A stretch of DNA of 44,354 nt, taken from the NCBI GenBank assembly GCA_964524705.1, contig CAZGDB010000013.1, positions 1 through 44,354 on the forward strand, given 5' to 3'. The notes beneath the pieces were generated by a model. The model had not been told where the DNA came from, did not search any database, and saw only the letters and a list, made by a program, of their open reading frames with translations. Source of the stretch: CAZGDB01 sp964524705 (GTDB lineage: Bacteria; Pseudomonadota; Gammaproteobacteria; Berkiellales; Berkiellaceae). The position numbers and the translations under genes are program-made. Of this stretch, positions 17,256-24,765 are shown one piece after another (position 1 is the stretch's first letter; each line of letters opens with the position of its first letter).

Positions 17256-18113
17256 ATGTGTGTGATTATGTTGGCTTTTTCCATTCAATCGCGTGGGTTC
17301 TGTACGACTGTTTTCTCAGATGAGTCTTTTGATTTTGATAAGGCCTTCGATGATTTAAGGAGAAAATGGTCTGCGCGCATATGGAAGTCAGTGATTAAAA
17401 ATTTGAAGTCAACAACTGTGCTACGATTAGAACCTTGTGTGTTTTTTTTAACACATGCAGCGATTGAAAAAAAATTAATGGCTAGTATAAAATTATTAGG
17501 GGTTTTAGATCGCATCTCGGTTGCCTCACAAAATAATAATATTATTGATAGATTGAAAATGGTACATATGCGTTTAGCGGCGCAACTATTTTTTGAAAAA
17601 TTATCTAGATGTCCTTCATTGCGGTATATATCTGCCTTAAATTCTTTCTTAAATACGATAGATGCTAAGCTCGGGCATGGACTTTTTAATGAGGAAGAAC
17701 TGGCGTGCTTGCTTTTATTAGCAGTAGAACTCTGTCCTTTATCGGTTATTCGTAAATTAATTGCTTTGGGGGCAGATTGTGAGTCTCGTAATCAACAGGG
17801 GCAGACTGTTGTGCAGGTAGCTTTTGCATATGATCGATATGATGTGGTGTGCTATTTATTGTCAGATCAAAAGGTTAATGTGAATGCACAAGATAATGAT
17901 GGTGCTACTTTATTGCATATGGCAGTAGAAGATGGAGATACTGTAAATATGCGCACGATGATGGAGTATTTTTTGTGTAGTGGAATTAATCCTGAGTTAA
18001 GCGATATCAATGGTAAGACAGCTGAAATGTTAGGGGAAGAAAGTGGCTGGGAAGCGAGTGCTTTAGCCGAGTTGTTGCATCCCTTGCGTGGCACCAAAAG
18101 AAAACTTAGTTAA
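17256..18113 (+). CDS. Ankyrin-repeat protein (285 aa)
   Basis: The C-terminal part (about 150-265) contains about three ankyrin repeats: SVIRKLIALGADCESRNQQG, then a DVVCYLLSD/VNVNAQDNDGATLLHMAVEDGD stretch, and a third ending SGINPELSDINGKTAEML. The first 145 residues have no recognisable domain but look helical. Ankyrin repeats mediate protein binding, and many in intracellular bacteria are secreted into host cells; the partner here is unknown. The start is uncertain: neither ATG 17256 nor ATG 17268 has a clear ribosome site, so initiation may be weak or further in. No signal peptide. A hairpin upstream separates it from the previous ankyrin gene. Confidence 0.8.
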   Translation: MCVIMLAFSIQSRGFCTTVFSDESFDFDKAFDDLRRKWSARIWKSVIKNLKSTTVLRLEPCVFFLTHAAIEKKLMASIKLLGVLDRISVASQNNNIIDRLKMVHMRLAAQLFFEKLSRCPSLRYISALNSFLNTIDAKLGHGLFNEEELACLLLLAVELCPLSVIRKLIALGADCESRNQQGQTVVQVAFAYDRYDVVCYLLSDQKVNVNAQDNDGATLLHMAVEDGDTVNMRTMMEYFLCSGINPELSDINGKTAEMLGEESGWEASALAELLHPLRGTKRKLS

Positions 18114-18166
18114 ATTACTTCTTTTTTTTGACTAGTATGACATTTTAAAAAAAGTGGTAATTAAGG

Positions 18167-18172
18167 TATAGT
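18167..18172 (+). promoter_or_regulatory. Possible -10 box of korAB
   Basis: TATAGT lies 31 bases upstream of the korA start in an A/T-rich stretch. The -35 is poor (TTTAAA at 18144-18149, 17-base spacing). Confidence 0.35.
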
Positions 18173-18203
18173 ACGTATCCTAACAAATTACTTTTTCAGG
18201 CAG

Positions 18204-20051
18204 ATGGCTAAAATAACTGCACAGGCCCGTGGGTCTATTGTGATTCATTTTGCGGGAGATTCCGGGGATGGTGTACAGGTTTTGGGTGCTCAATTGGCCC
18301 AAGGGTGTGCGGAGCTTGGAAATGACTTACAGACCTTTCCTGATTTTCCAGCAGAAATTAGAGCCCCAGCGGGGACTTTGCCGGGGGTTTCAGGGTTTCA
18401 GCTGCGTTTTGCAGATCAGAAAATTCATACACCAGGCGATCGTATTGATATTTTAGTTGCCTTAAATCCCGCTGCATTAAAAGTGAATTTATCGCGTTTA
18501 CAGCCGAAAGGGATGTTAATTGTAGATTCTCATAAATTTACAGAAAGGGAATGGAAGAAAGCAGGATATACGCAAGATCCTTTAACTTTACCAGAAGTGG
18601 CTGTTTATAACCCTTGTTGTGTAGATATTACAGATTTAACCTTGAAAGCTTTAGAGAACCAAGAAGTCTCTCGGACACAAGCGCGTAAATGTAAAAATTT
18701 CTTTGCTTTAGGCATTATCTATTGGCTCTTTGGCCGTTCTATAGAAAATACTGAAACCTGGTTGCATAAACGTTTTGCTAAAAATCCTGCTTTAGGACTT
18801 GCTAACAGCACTGCTTTAAAAACGGGTTATTTCTATGCAGAAACTGCAGAACTGTTTACTTATCAAATAGACGTAGGGCAAGCACCTTTACCTGAGGGGC
18901 ATTACCGTCAAATTACTGGTAATGAAGCTTTTGTGTTGGGTTGCTTAGCGGTACAACAACGTAGTACAGCGCCTTTCTTTATGGCGGGATATCCCATTAC
19001 GCCAGCGTCTCAAATTTTACATGACCTCTCCCAATATGTGCATTTAGGGTTGCATACCTTTCAAGCCGAAGATGAAATTGCGGCGATGGGTGCTGCTTTA
19101 GGCGCGGCCTACGGTGGAGCCTTAGCTTTAAGCTGTACCAGTGGTCCAGGTTTAGATCTCAAAATGGAAACCTTAGGGCTGGCGGTGATGGTTGAGTTAC
19201 CAGTAGTGGTGATTGATGTGCAAAGAGCGGGTCCTTCTACGGGGATGCCTACCAAAGTAGAGCAGTCTGATTTAGCGCTTGCTTTACACGGACGCCATGG
19301 GGAAGCCCCTGTGGTGGTGTTAGCACCAGCAACCCCTGGGGATTGTTTTACGATGCTATTAGAGGCCTTTAGATTAGCCGTAAGGGCGATGGTGCCTGTG
19401 ATTGTGTTGAGTGATGCATGTTTGGCAAATAGTGCTGAGCCTTGGATTATTCCAGATCCTGAAAGTTTACCGACGTTCAATCCGACCTATAGCGAAAAAG
19501 CGCCAGATTTTATGCCCTATGAGCGAAACCCTGATTCTTTAGCGCGTCCTTGGGCGATTCCGGGAACGCCAGAGATGATGCATCGTATTGGGGGATTAGA
19601 GAAGGAATATCCTAGTGGCAAAATTAGTTATGATGGTCCGAACCATGCGAAGATGGTAGCGTTGCGACAAGCGAAAGTAGAGCGGCTACAAGAGGTATTA
19701 CCGCCTTTAGTCCCTTATGGGAATTTAGCCAGTCCTTTGTTGGTGGTCACTTGGGGGTCTGCTTCAGGTGCTGTGCGTGCAGCGTTAGAAGGGTTAGCAA
19801 CTGAAGGGCATGCTTTAGCAGCAGTTGAAATTCGTTATATTAATCCTTTTCAAAAAGAATTGGCCAGTATTTTAAAACAGTATGCACGTGTAGTCGTGGT
19901 CGAGCTCAATAGTGGTCAGCTGTGTGCGAAATTAAGAGAGATGTTTTTGGTGGATGCTAGAGCCATTACTAAAATTCAAGGACGTCCTTTTGAGGTTGAA
20001 GAGCTCAAAGCAGAGCTATTGAAACACCTGAATAATGAGGTGACAGTATGA
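18204..20051 (+). CDS. korA: 2-oxoglutarate:ferredoxin oxidoreductase, alpha subunit (fused gamma-alpha)
   Basis: The 615-residue subunit is a fusion. The N-terminal 200 residues are the gamma (CoA-related) domain (FAGDSGDGVQVLGAQLAQG near the start), and the rest is the alpha pyrimidine-binding domain with the signature AGYPITPASQILHDL and the FQAEDEIAAMGAALGAAYGG stretch. With KorB it oxidatively decarboxylates 2-oxoglutarate to succinyl-CoA, passing electrons to ferredoxin. The fused two-subunit form without a ferredoxin-like domain is the type found in aerobes such as mycobacteria. A related 2-oxoacid (pyruvate or branched-chain) specificity cannot be excluded from sequence alone. The start is ATG at 18204 with a weak AGGCAG. 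The stop overlaps korB by four bases (ATGA). Confidence 0.92.
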   Translation: MAKITAQARGSIVIHFAGDSGDGVQVLGAQLAQGCAELGNDLQTFPDFPAEIRAPAGTLPGVSGFQLRFADQKIHTPGDRIDILVALNPAALKVNLSRLQPKGMLIVDSHKFTEREWKKAGYTQDPLTLPEVAVYNPCCVDITDLTLKALENQEVSRTQARKCKNFFALGIIYWLFGRSIENTETWLHKRFAKNPALGLANSTALKTGYFYAETAELFTYQIDVGQAPLPEGHYRQITGNEAFVLGCLAVQQRSTAPFFMAGYPITPASQILHDLSQYVHLGLHTFQAEDEIAAMGAALGAAYGGALALSCTSGPGLDLKMETLGLAVMVELPVVVIDVQRAGPSTGMPTKVEQSDLALALHGRHGEAPVVVLAPATPGDCFTMLLEAFRLAVRAMVPVIVLSDACLANSAEPWIIPDPESLPTFNPTYSEKAPDFMPYERNPDSLARPWAIPGTPEMMHRIGGLEKEYPSGKISYDGPNHAKMVALRQAKVERLQEVLPPLVPYGNLASPLLVVTWGSASGAVRAALEGLATEGHALAAVEIRYINPFQKELASILKQYARVVVVELNSGQLCAKLREMFLVDARAITKIQGRPFEVEELKAELLKHLNNEVTV

Positions 20052-21043
20052 AACAAAAAATACAGTTAACGCGTCAGGATTATGCCAGTAAAGAAGAAGT
20101 GCGTTGGTGTCCAGGGTGTGGGGATTATGCGGTTTTAGCTGCGGTACAAAAAGTATTAGCAGAAGTAGAAGAAAAACCAGAAGATGTGGTTTTTGTATCA
20201 GGGATTGGGTGTTCTAGTCGTTTTCCCTATTATTTAAACACCTATGGGTTTCATACCATTCACGGTAGAGCGCCTACGATTGCCACGGGTCTTAAAATGG
20301 TGCGCCCTGAATTGAAAGTATGGGTGGTGACCGGGGATGGGGATGGGTTGAGTATTGGAGCTCACCATTTATTACATTTAATGCGTCGTAATGTGAATGT
20401 GAAGGTGTTGTTGTTGAATAATCGTATCTATGGATTAACCAAAGGGCAAAGTTCTCCTACTTCGGTTGTGGGGCAAACTACTAAGTCTATGCCTTGGGGT
20501 ACTATGGAAACGGCATTCTCTCCGATGACTTTAGCTTTAGCAGCGCATTGTTCTTTTGTAGCACGGTCTATCGATATTGATACACCGCATTTAACCAGTG
20601 TTTTACAAGCAGCTGCAAAATTTGAAGGTAGTGCATTTATAGAGATTTTTCAAAATTGTCCGGTATTTAATGAAGGGGCTTTTGCAGCATTTGCAGAGCG
20701 ACCTGTGCGTGGTGCTAATACTTTAGTGATAGGGCCGGATGCAGCCCCTTTAACTTTTAATGACGGCACGCAAGGGTTACGTTGGAATGGTGCTAGTTTT
20801 GAAATTGTAGGTGCAGGACAGGCGAGTGTGTTTGATCCAAAATGTGATCGAGCTATGGCGTATGCTTTAAGTGAACTGAATTTTCCAGGATTTCCAGTGC
20901 CAGTGGGGGTGTTCAATCATGTTGAACGACCTACCTATGAAGGACAGTGGGAGCAGTTGCATCGTGAAGAAGCAGGGAAAAAAGGAAATCCTTCTTTGTC
21001 TGAATTATTAGCGGGTAATCGTACTTGGAGGAGAACGACGTAG
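20048..21043 (+). CDS. korB: 2-oxoglutarate:ferredoxin oxidoreductase, beta subunit
   Basis: The 331-residue subunit binds thiamine pyrophosphate through GDGDGLSIG (96-104) and the LLLNNRIYGLTKGQ stretch that follows. It ligates one [4Fe-4S] cluster through CPGCG (C21, C24), SGIGCS (C55) and probably QNCPVF (C204). It forms the active site together with KorA and is translationally coupled to it. The SSPTS loop after the TPP motif is usual for KorB. No ferredoxin gene is in the window, so the electron acceptor is encoded elsewhere. Cytoplasmic. The assignment is firm at family level, with the same caution about 2-oxoacid specificity. Confidence 0.92.
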   Translation: MKQKIQLTRQDYASKEEVRWCPGCGDYAVLAAVQKVLAEVEEKPEDVVFVSGIGCSSRFPYYLNTYGFHTIHGRAPTIATGLKMVRPELKVWVVTGDGDGLSIGAHHLLHLMRRNVNVKVLLLNNRIYGLTKGQSSPTSVVGQTTKSMPWGTMETAFSPMTLALAAHCSFVARSIDIDTPHLTSVLQAAAKFEGSAFIEIFQNCPVFNEGAFAAFAERPVRGANTLVIGPDAAPLTFNDGTQGLRWNGASFEIVGAGQASVFDPKCDRAMAYALSELNFPGFPVPVGVFNHVERPTYEGQWEQLHREEAGKKGNPSLSELLAGNRTWRRTT

Positions 21044-21110
21044 TTTTAATTGAATAATAAAAAAAAGATTTTTTGTTGGATAGTGTGAATAATAAAAAAA
21101 GGTAATAAAA

Positions 21111-21823
21111 ATGAAACAATATCGTAACGCACCTCCTTTTGTTCCTGCGTTTAATGAGTTGAGCTTTCCTCAGTGTAACGGATTTGGGTTGACTGGGCAT
21201 AACAGATTTGGGTTTTCTGGATATGCAGGTATGCAGAGCGTGTGTCCACCGCTACCAAGGCGGCCACAGTACACGCGACCGCTGCCTATGCAGCAACAGC
21301 AAATGCAACAGCAGCAAATGCAACAACAGCAAATGCAACAACAGCAAATGCAACAACAGCAAATGCAACAACAGCAGAGATTTTCTGCTTTTCAGCAATT
21401 AGTAGTGACGATTCCATCCTCCTCCTNNNNNNNNNNNNNNNNNNNNNNNNNNNNNNNNNNNNNNNNNNNNNNNNNNNNNNNNNNNNNNNNNNNNNNNNNN
21501 NNNNNNNNNNNNNNNNNNNNNNNNNNCAGCAGAGATTTTCTGCTTTTCAGCAATTAGTAGTGACGATTCCATCCTCCTCCTTGCTTTCTTTTTCTCTAGA
21601 GAGTCCATGTTCTTCGTTAGATCAACAGAATGTTCGTCCAGGTACGCCTGTGTCGGAAATGTTTGAATGGCAGTGTGTGTTTGATATTAATAAGCTGCAG
21701 GTTCCACGCTCTCCGGCAGCACATTTATTTTCAAGTAGGACCATTTTGGGTGACAAGTCTGTTGGTGCAGTATTCCAAGAGATTAAGAATCAGGCAGGAA
21801 TACCAAAAAATAAAGGTTTGTAA
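21111..21823 (+). CDS. MQQQQ-repeat protein, unrecognised; contains a spurious assembly gap
   Basis: ATG at 21111 follows an A-rich leader with AAAAAGG. The frame encodes an aromatic/Gly/Pro N-terminus, six Met-Gln4 units, and RFSAFQQLVVTIPSSS. It then hits 100 N (21427-21526). After the gap the last 55 bases before it appear again, exactly and in phase. Removing the N run and one 55-base copy gives a continuous 185-residue protein ending AGIPKNKGL. The C-terminal half (WQCVFDINKLQVPRSPAAHLF) has no recognised domain. No signal peptide or membrane segment is visible. Glutamine-rich repeats often mediate protein assembly; the function is unknown. It lies between korAB and another ankyrin-like gene. 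Confidence 0.72.
21288..21377 (+). repeat. Six 15-bp tandem repeats encoding MQQQQ
   Basis: Units begin at 21288, 21303, 21318, 21333, 21348 and 21363, with consensus ATGCAACAACAGCAA. Units 3-5 are identical and the others differ by one or two synonymous bases. Copy number may be under-represented, because the scaffold breaks right after the array. Confidence 0.93.
21372..21581. other. 100-N scaffold gap flanked by an identical 55-base sequence
   Basis: Bases 21372-21426 and 21527-21581 are identical over 55 positions and border the N run 21427-21526. The pattern is that of two contigs that overlap but were joined with an arbitrary 100-N spacer. Confidence 0.85.
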
Positions 21824-21888
21824 GTGCTGATTTTTTCTGCTGAGAATAGATTGAAGAGCATTACGGTAATATAAAAAGGGTGAGTAAA

Positions 21889-22284
21889 ATGGTTCAGTTT
21901 TCACAGTCAGAGATAAATAACGTGGATATTCCTTTAGAGGTTGCTTTGTGTGAGGCAGCAATCTCTAGAGATGAACAGAATATGGATTATTTGATTGCGC
22001 AGGGTGCGAATATTAACAAGGCCTTATTGAAAGCAGCGCAACGTCGTTCGCAAGGGGCGGTTGATATTTTATGTGCAAAAGGTGGTGATTTACCGCTTGT
22101 GTTTTATGAGGCTGCGTGTCAGCGACAAACTATTAACATGCAATCTTTGTTCAATGTTGGTGCTGATGTTGAAGTGGCGATAGCTATTGCACGGCAGAGG
22201 AACGATGTTCTAGCGGTAAATCGTTTACAAGTATTTTTGCCATTAGTAGAGGAGATTCAACCGATCTCACAATGTATGAGATAA
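21889..22284 (+). CDS. Short ankyrin-like protein (131 aa)
   Basis: ATG at 21889 has AGGGTGA five bases upstream; a GTG nine bases earlier overlaps that site and is rejected. The protein is built of about three degenerate ankyrin-like helical repeats: MDYLIAQGANINKALLKAAQ, then VDILCAKGGDLPLVFYEAAC, and a third with MQSLFNVGADVEVAIAIARQ. They lack the canonical TPLH turn. No signal peptide or membrane helix. Genes with the same style of repeat lie at 16373 and 17256, so this is a local family or island. It converges with the RsbW-like gene 31 bases downstream; no terminator is visible between them. Confidence 0.75.
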   Translation: MVQFSQSEINNVDIPLEVALCEAAISRDEQNMDYLIAQGANINKALLKAAQRRSQGAVDILCAKGGDLPLVFYEAACQRQTINMQSLFNVGADVEVAIAIARQRNDVLAVNRLQVFLPLVEEIQPISQCMR

Positions 22285-22315
22285 TAAAATTAGCGAAAAA
22301 CAGAGTTCAGCAAAT

Positions 22316-22819
22316 CTACGATGGCTCCTGAGTGAGGGCACGGCAGCGTACGGTATTGCCGTTGCCTTCATATTCGAAGTCTAAAAAGGTTTTTGCTAAT
22401 AAAATACCACGACCATTACGATTCTTTTGAGAGAGTGGTTGTTGCTCATACTCTTGCCAGGCAAACCCGGTGCCTGCATCTTCCAGTACAATTTCTAAAT
22501 GTGGGGGTAAGTTGTTTACCTCAATACGTACAAATTTTAGTTGGTTCTCTGGTAGGGATAACCGTCTACTGACTTCAGCGAGCCAGCCATGTTGTTCATG
22601 GAGTTTTTGTTTTTCTTGAAAATGTAAGCCTAGGTTGCCATGTTCTATCGCATTGATAAACAGTTCTGATAAGCCTAGACATACCCCTTGTTCATCTGCT
22701 GTAAAACTCGCAATCCATGCAGCGGCAGCCCCAGCTTCTTCTAAGGTTTGAATTTTAAGTTTTAAGAAGGAAAGGGTCTCCTCCTCAAACTTAGATTCTA
22801 TGATACATCCTTGTAACAT
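22316..22819 (-). CDS. RsbW/anti-sigma-type serine kinase-like ATPase (HATPase_c_2)
   Basis: The 167-residue single-domain GHKL ATPase has an N box (SELFINAIEHGN, 51-62), a G1 box (EDAGTGFAW, about 113-121) and a G2 box (NGRGILLAK, 135-143). These are the ATP-binding motifs of RsbW/SpoIIAB-type anti-sigma or switch kinases, which phosphorylate an anti-sigma antagonist. No antagonist, RsbU-type phosphatase or sigma factor is in the window. It begins 14 bases after the slt stop and is probably co-transcribed. A possible ribosome site, AAGGAT, is about ten bases upstream. It could also be a stand-alone regulator of a two-component or type III/IV secretion switch; that is inference. Confidence 0.82.
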   Translation of the reverse strand: MLQGCIIESKFEEETLSFLKLKIQTLEEAGAAAAWIASFTADEQGVCLGLSELFINAIEHGNLGLHFQEKQKLHEQHGWLAEVSRRLSLPENQLKFVRIEVNNLPPHLEIVLEDAGTGFAWQEYEQQPLSQKNRNGRGILLAKTFLDFEYEGNGNTVRCRALTQEPS

Positions 22820-22833
22820 ATGGGCTGTTATCC

Positions 22834-24765
22834 TTAATAGCCGCTATTGATATCCTCTAAGTGCGTTAATAACGCCGTGTTATGTCCTAACTGTGCACGG
22901 TACATAGTCGTAAAACTTAAGACATTTGAAACATAATCGCGGGTCTCTGCATACGGCATAGTTTCGATCCAAATATCCGCAGGCATCTTTTTGTACGGCA
23001 ACCAACTTTTTACTCGCGCAGGACCTGCATTATAAGCCGCTGTTGCCAGTACTGGATGTAGTTTAAAGTCTAAATAAAGTCTCTGTAAATAGGCTGACCC
23101 AATGGAGAGATTGGTTTTGGGTTGGAAGAGCTGCTGTGCATGACTGTAAGGAATCTTCAAACGTCGGGCTACTTCTTTAGCTGTGCTAGGTAAAACTTGT
23201 AACAACCCCATGGCGCCTTTAGGGGAAGTCAGGCCAGGATTGAAGGCGCTTTCTTGGCGTGCAATCGCAAATACCCAAGCGGGGTCTAGGTCATGCCGTT
23301 GTGCTGCATGTTGTACTTCAGATCTGTGAATGAGCGGAAACCGATAGGCAATCGCATGAGGGTGATGAGAGCGCAACGGCGTTTGCATAGCTAAGTTAGG
23401 CCATTGTTTGGTAATGGCGTAATGCCCAGCAGCATGTGCGGCATCTTCGTTCAAGTTTTTCAGAAAATACTGCCACTCTTCTTTGGCTAAGGTCGTACGT
23501 CCTAAATCCATTAAAGCTTCCACACGGTCCATACTGGGTTGTTTTGCTAGCCAACCAAACCACTTTTGTCGGTCAGGAAGGGCTGCCGGCTTTACTTCAT
23601 ATAAAGGATTTAATCTGAACTTAGAGAGTAATCCATAAAAGCTGGCAGTCTGGGCGACTTTTTTAAATTGTGCATGCGCAGCTTGTTCATCGCCCAAAGC
23701 TTCTTGGGTACGGCCTAACCAATATTGCCAACGTGGTGTCTCAGCAAGGGCAGGGGGAAGTTTTTGAAGTGCACGTTGGGCACTTTTCCAATCCTGCCAT
23801 CGTAAAGCAGATCTAATCTTCCATTCATGTCCTAAGACATCATCCTTTGCAGGCTGAAAGTTATTAAAGAGTTGATTTGCTCTAGGATCATGCTGACGTG
23901 CATATTGTATAGCTAATTCTCTTTTGTATTGTGGCTCTAAACGTTTCATCTCAGGATAACGGGCTCTCATCCAGGCCCAAGTACGTTCCCCTTTTTCAGT
24001 ATCTTTTTGTAAGAGTTTTTGTAAGCCTGCCCATACTCCCTGTAAGGATTTAGGGTCTTGTGTAAAATGCCACTGCTCCTGTGTTAAACGCTCTGGATGT
24101 GTTTGTACAGTTACCCAGCTTTTAATACTGTGATGGTCACGACGAGGCACATACTGTAATAAATGTAAGGCTAATTTAAATTCACGATTGCGCAAGGCTG
24201 CTTCTATACGTTCCCAAGCTAATTCTCTAGAAATAGGGTAAATGGATTCCCATAACGCAAAAAGAGGATCACAAGCAGCAGGTTGTGGTCTGCCTACTTT
24301 CCATAAATCTTTGGTTTTATCTAAGACAGCCAACTGATGATGTACTTGATAGTCTGCGTAAATCTGAGTACACACTAACCCCACGTCATTGGTTGGTATA
24401 TAACCCTTTAAAAAAGCACGCCATTCTCGTTGTTTGGCACGTTTTTGTAGCCAGGCTTTGCGAGGCTCATCTTTAGACGGAAAATCTGCATAACGTTGTT
24501 CAAAAGCCGTAATATTATCTAAGGTCTGTACGGACTCATGTGTTAATAATTCTTTTTTACGTAAATAGGGATACAAAGGGTGTTGCATTAATGTTCGACG
24601 GTGTTGTTCTAAAAATGACCAGTTCTGTTTGGCGATTGCAGATTCTGCTTGTAGATACAAACTATGATTGGCGGCCTGCGCAGAATGCGTTAATATGGCA
24701 AAGCATAGGAACACTATTGACTTAGACAGTGAACTAATAAGCGCTTTACACGGAGTATAAAACAT
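22834..24765 (-). CDS. slt: Soluble lytic murein transglycosylase
   Basis: The 643-residue periplasmic enzyme cleaves the MurNAc-GlcNAc bond with 1,6-anhydro product formation. The N-terminal signal peptide is SIVFLCFAILTHSAQA. A long alpha-superhelical U/L-domain region (to about 470) is followed by the SLT lysozyme-like domain with catalytic Glu in AIARQESAFN (E505), GAMGLLQVLPSTA and AAYNAGPARV. ATG at 24765 is preferred because it puts the signal peptide at the N-terminus, although it has no clear ribosome site. A longer frame with ATG at 24861 (AAAGG upstream) would bury the signal. Its start codon overlaps the divergent fadE start. It works with nagZ and the L,D-transpeptidase in wall turnover. 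Confidence 0.93.
   Translation of the reverse strand: MFYTPCKALISSLSKSIVFLCFAILTHSAQAANHSLYLQAESAIAKQNWSFLEQHRRTLMQHPLYPYLRKKELLTHESVQTLDNITAFEQRYADFPSKDEPRKAWLQKRAKQREWRAFLKGYIPTNDVGLVCTQIYADYQVHHQLAVLDKTKDLWKVGRPQPAACDPLFALWESIYPISRELAWERIEAALRNREFKLALHLLQYVPRRDHHSIKSWVTVQTHPERLTQEQWHFTQDPKSLQGVWAGLQKLLQKDTEKGERTWAWMRARYPEMKRLEPQYKRELAIQYARQHDPRANQLFNNFQPAKDDVLGHEWKIRSALRWQDWKSAQRALQKLPPALAETPRWQYWLGRTQEALGDEQAAHAQFKKVAQTASFYGLLSKFRLNPLYEVKPAALPDRQKWFGWLAKQPSMDRVEALMDLGRTTLAKEEWQYFLKNLNEDAAHAAGHYAITKQWPNLAMQTPLRSHHPHAIAYRFPLIHRSEVQHAAQRHDLDPAWVFAIARQESAFNPGLTSPKGAMGLLQVLPSTAKEVARRLKIPYSHAQQLFQPKTNLSIGSAYLQRLYLDFKLHPVLATAAYNAGPARVKSWLPYKKMPADIWIETMPYAETRDYVSNVLSFTTMYRAQLGHNTALLTHLEDINSGY

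Noticed and set aside
21242..21823. Alternative frame across the CAA/CAG repeats giving an Ala/Thr/Asn-rich product
   Set aside because: Repeats of 15 bases are open in several frames. The frame from 21111 has a start, a leader, and continuity after gap removal.
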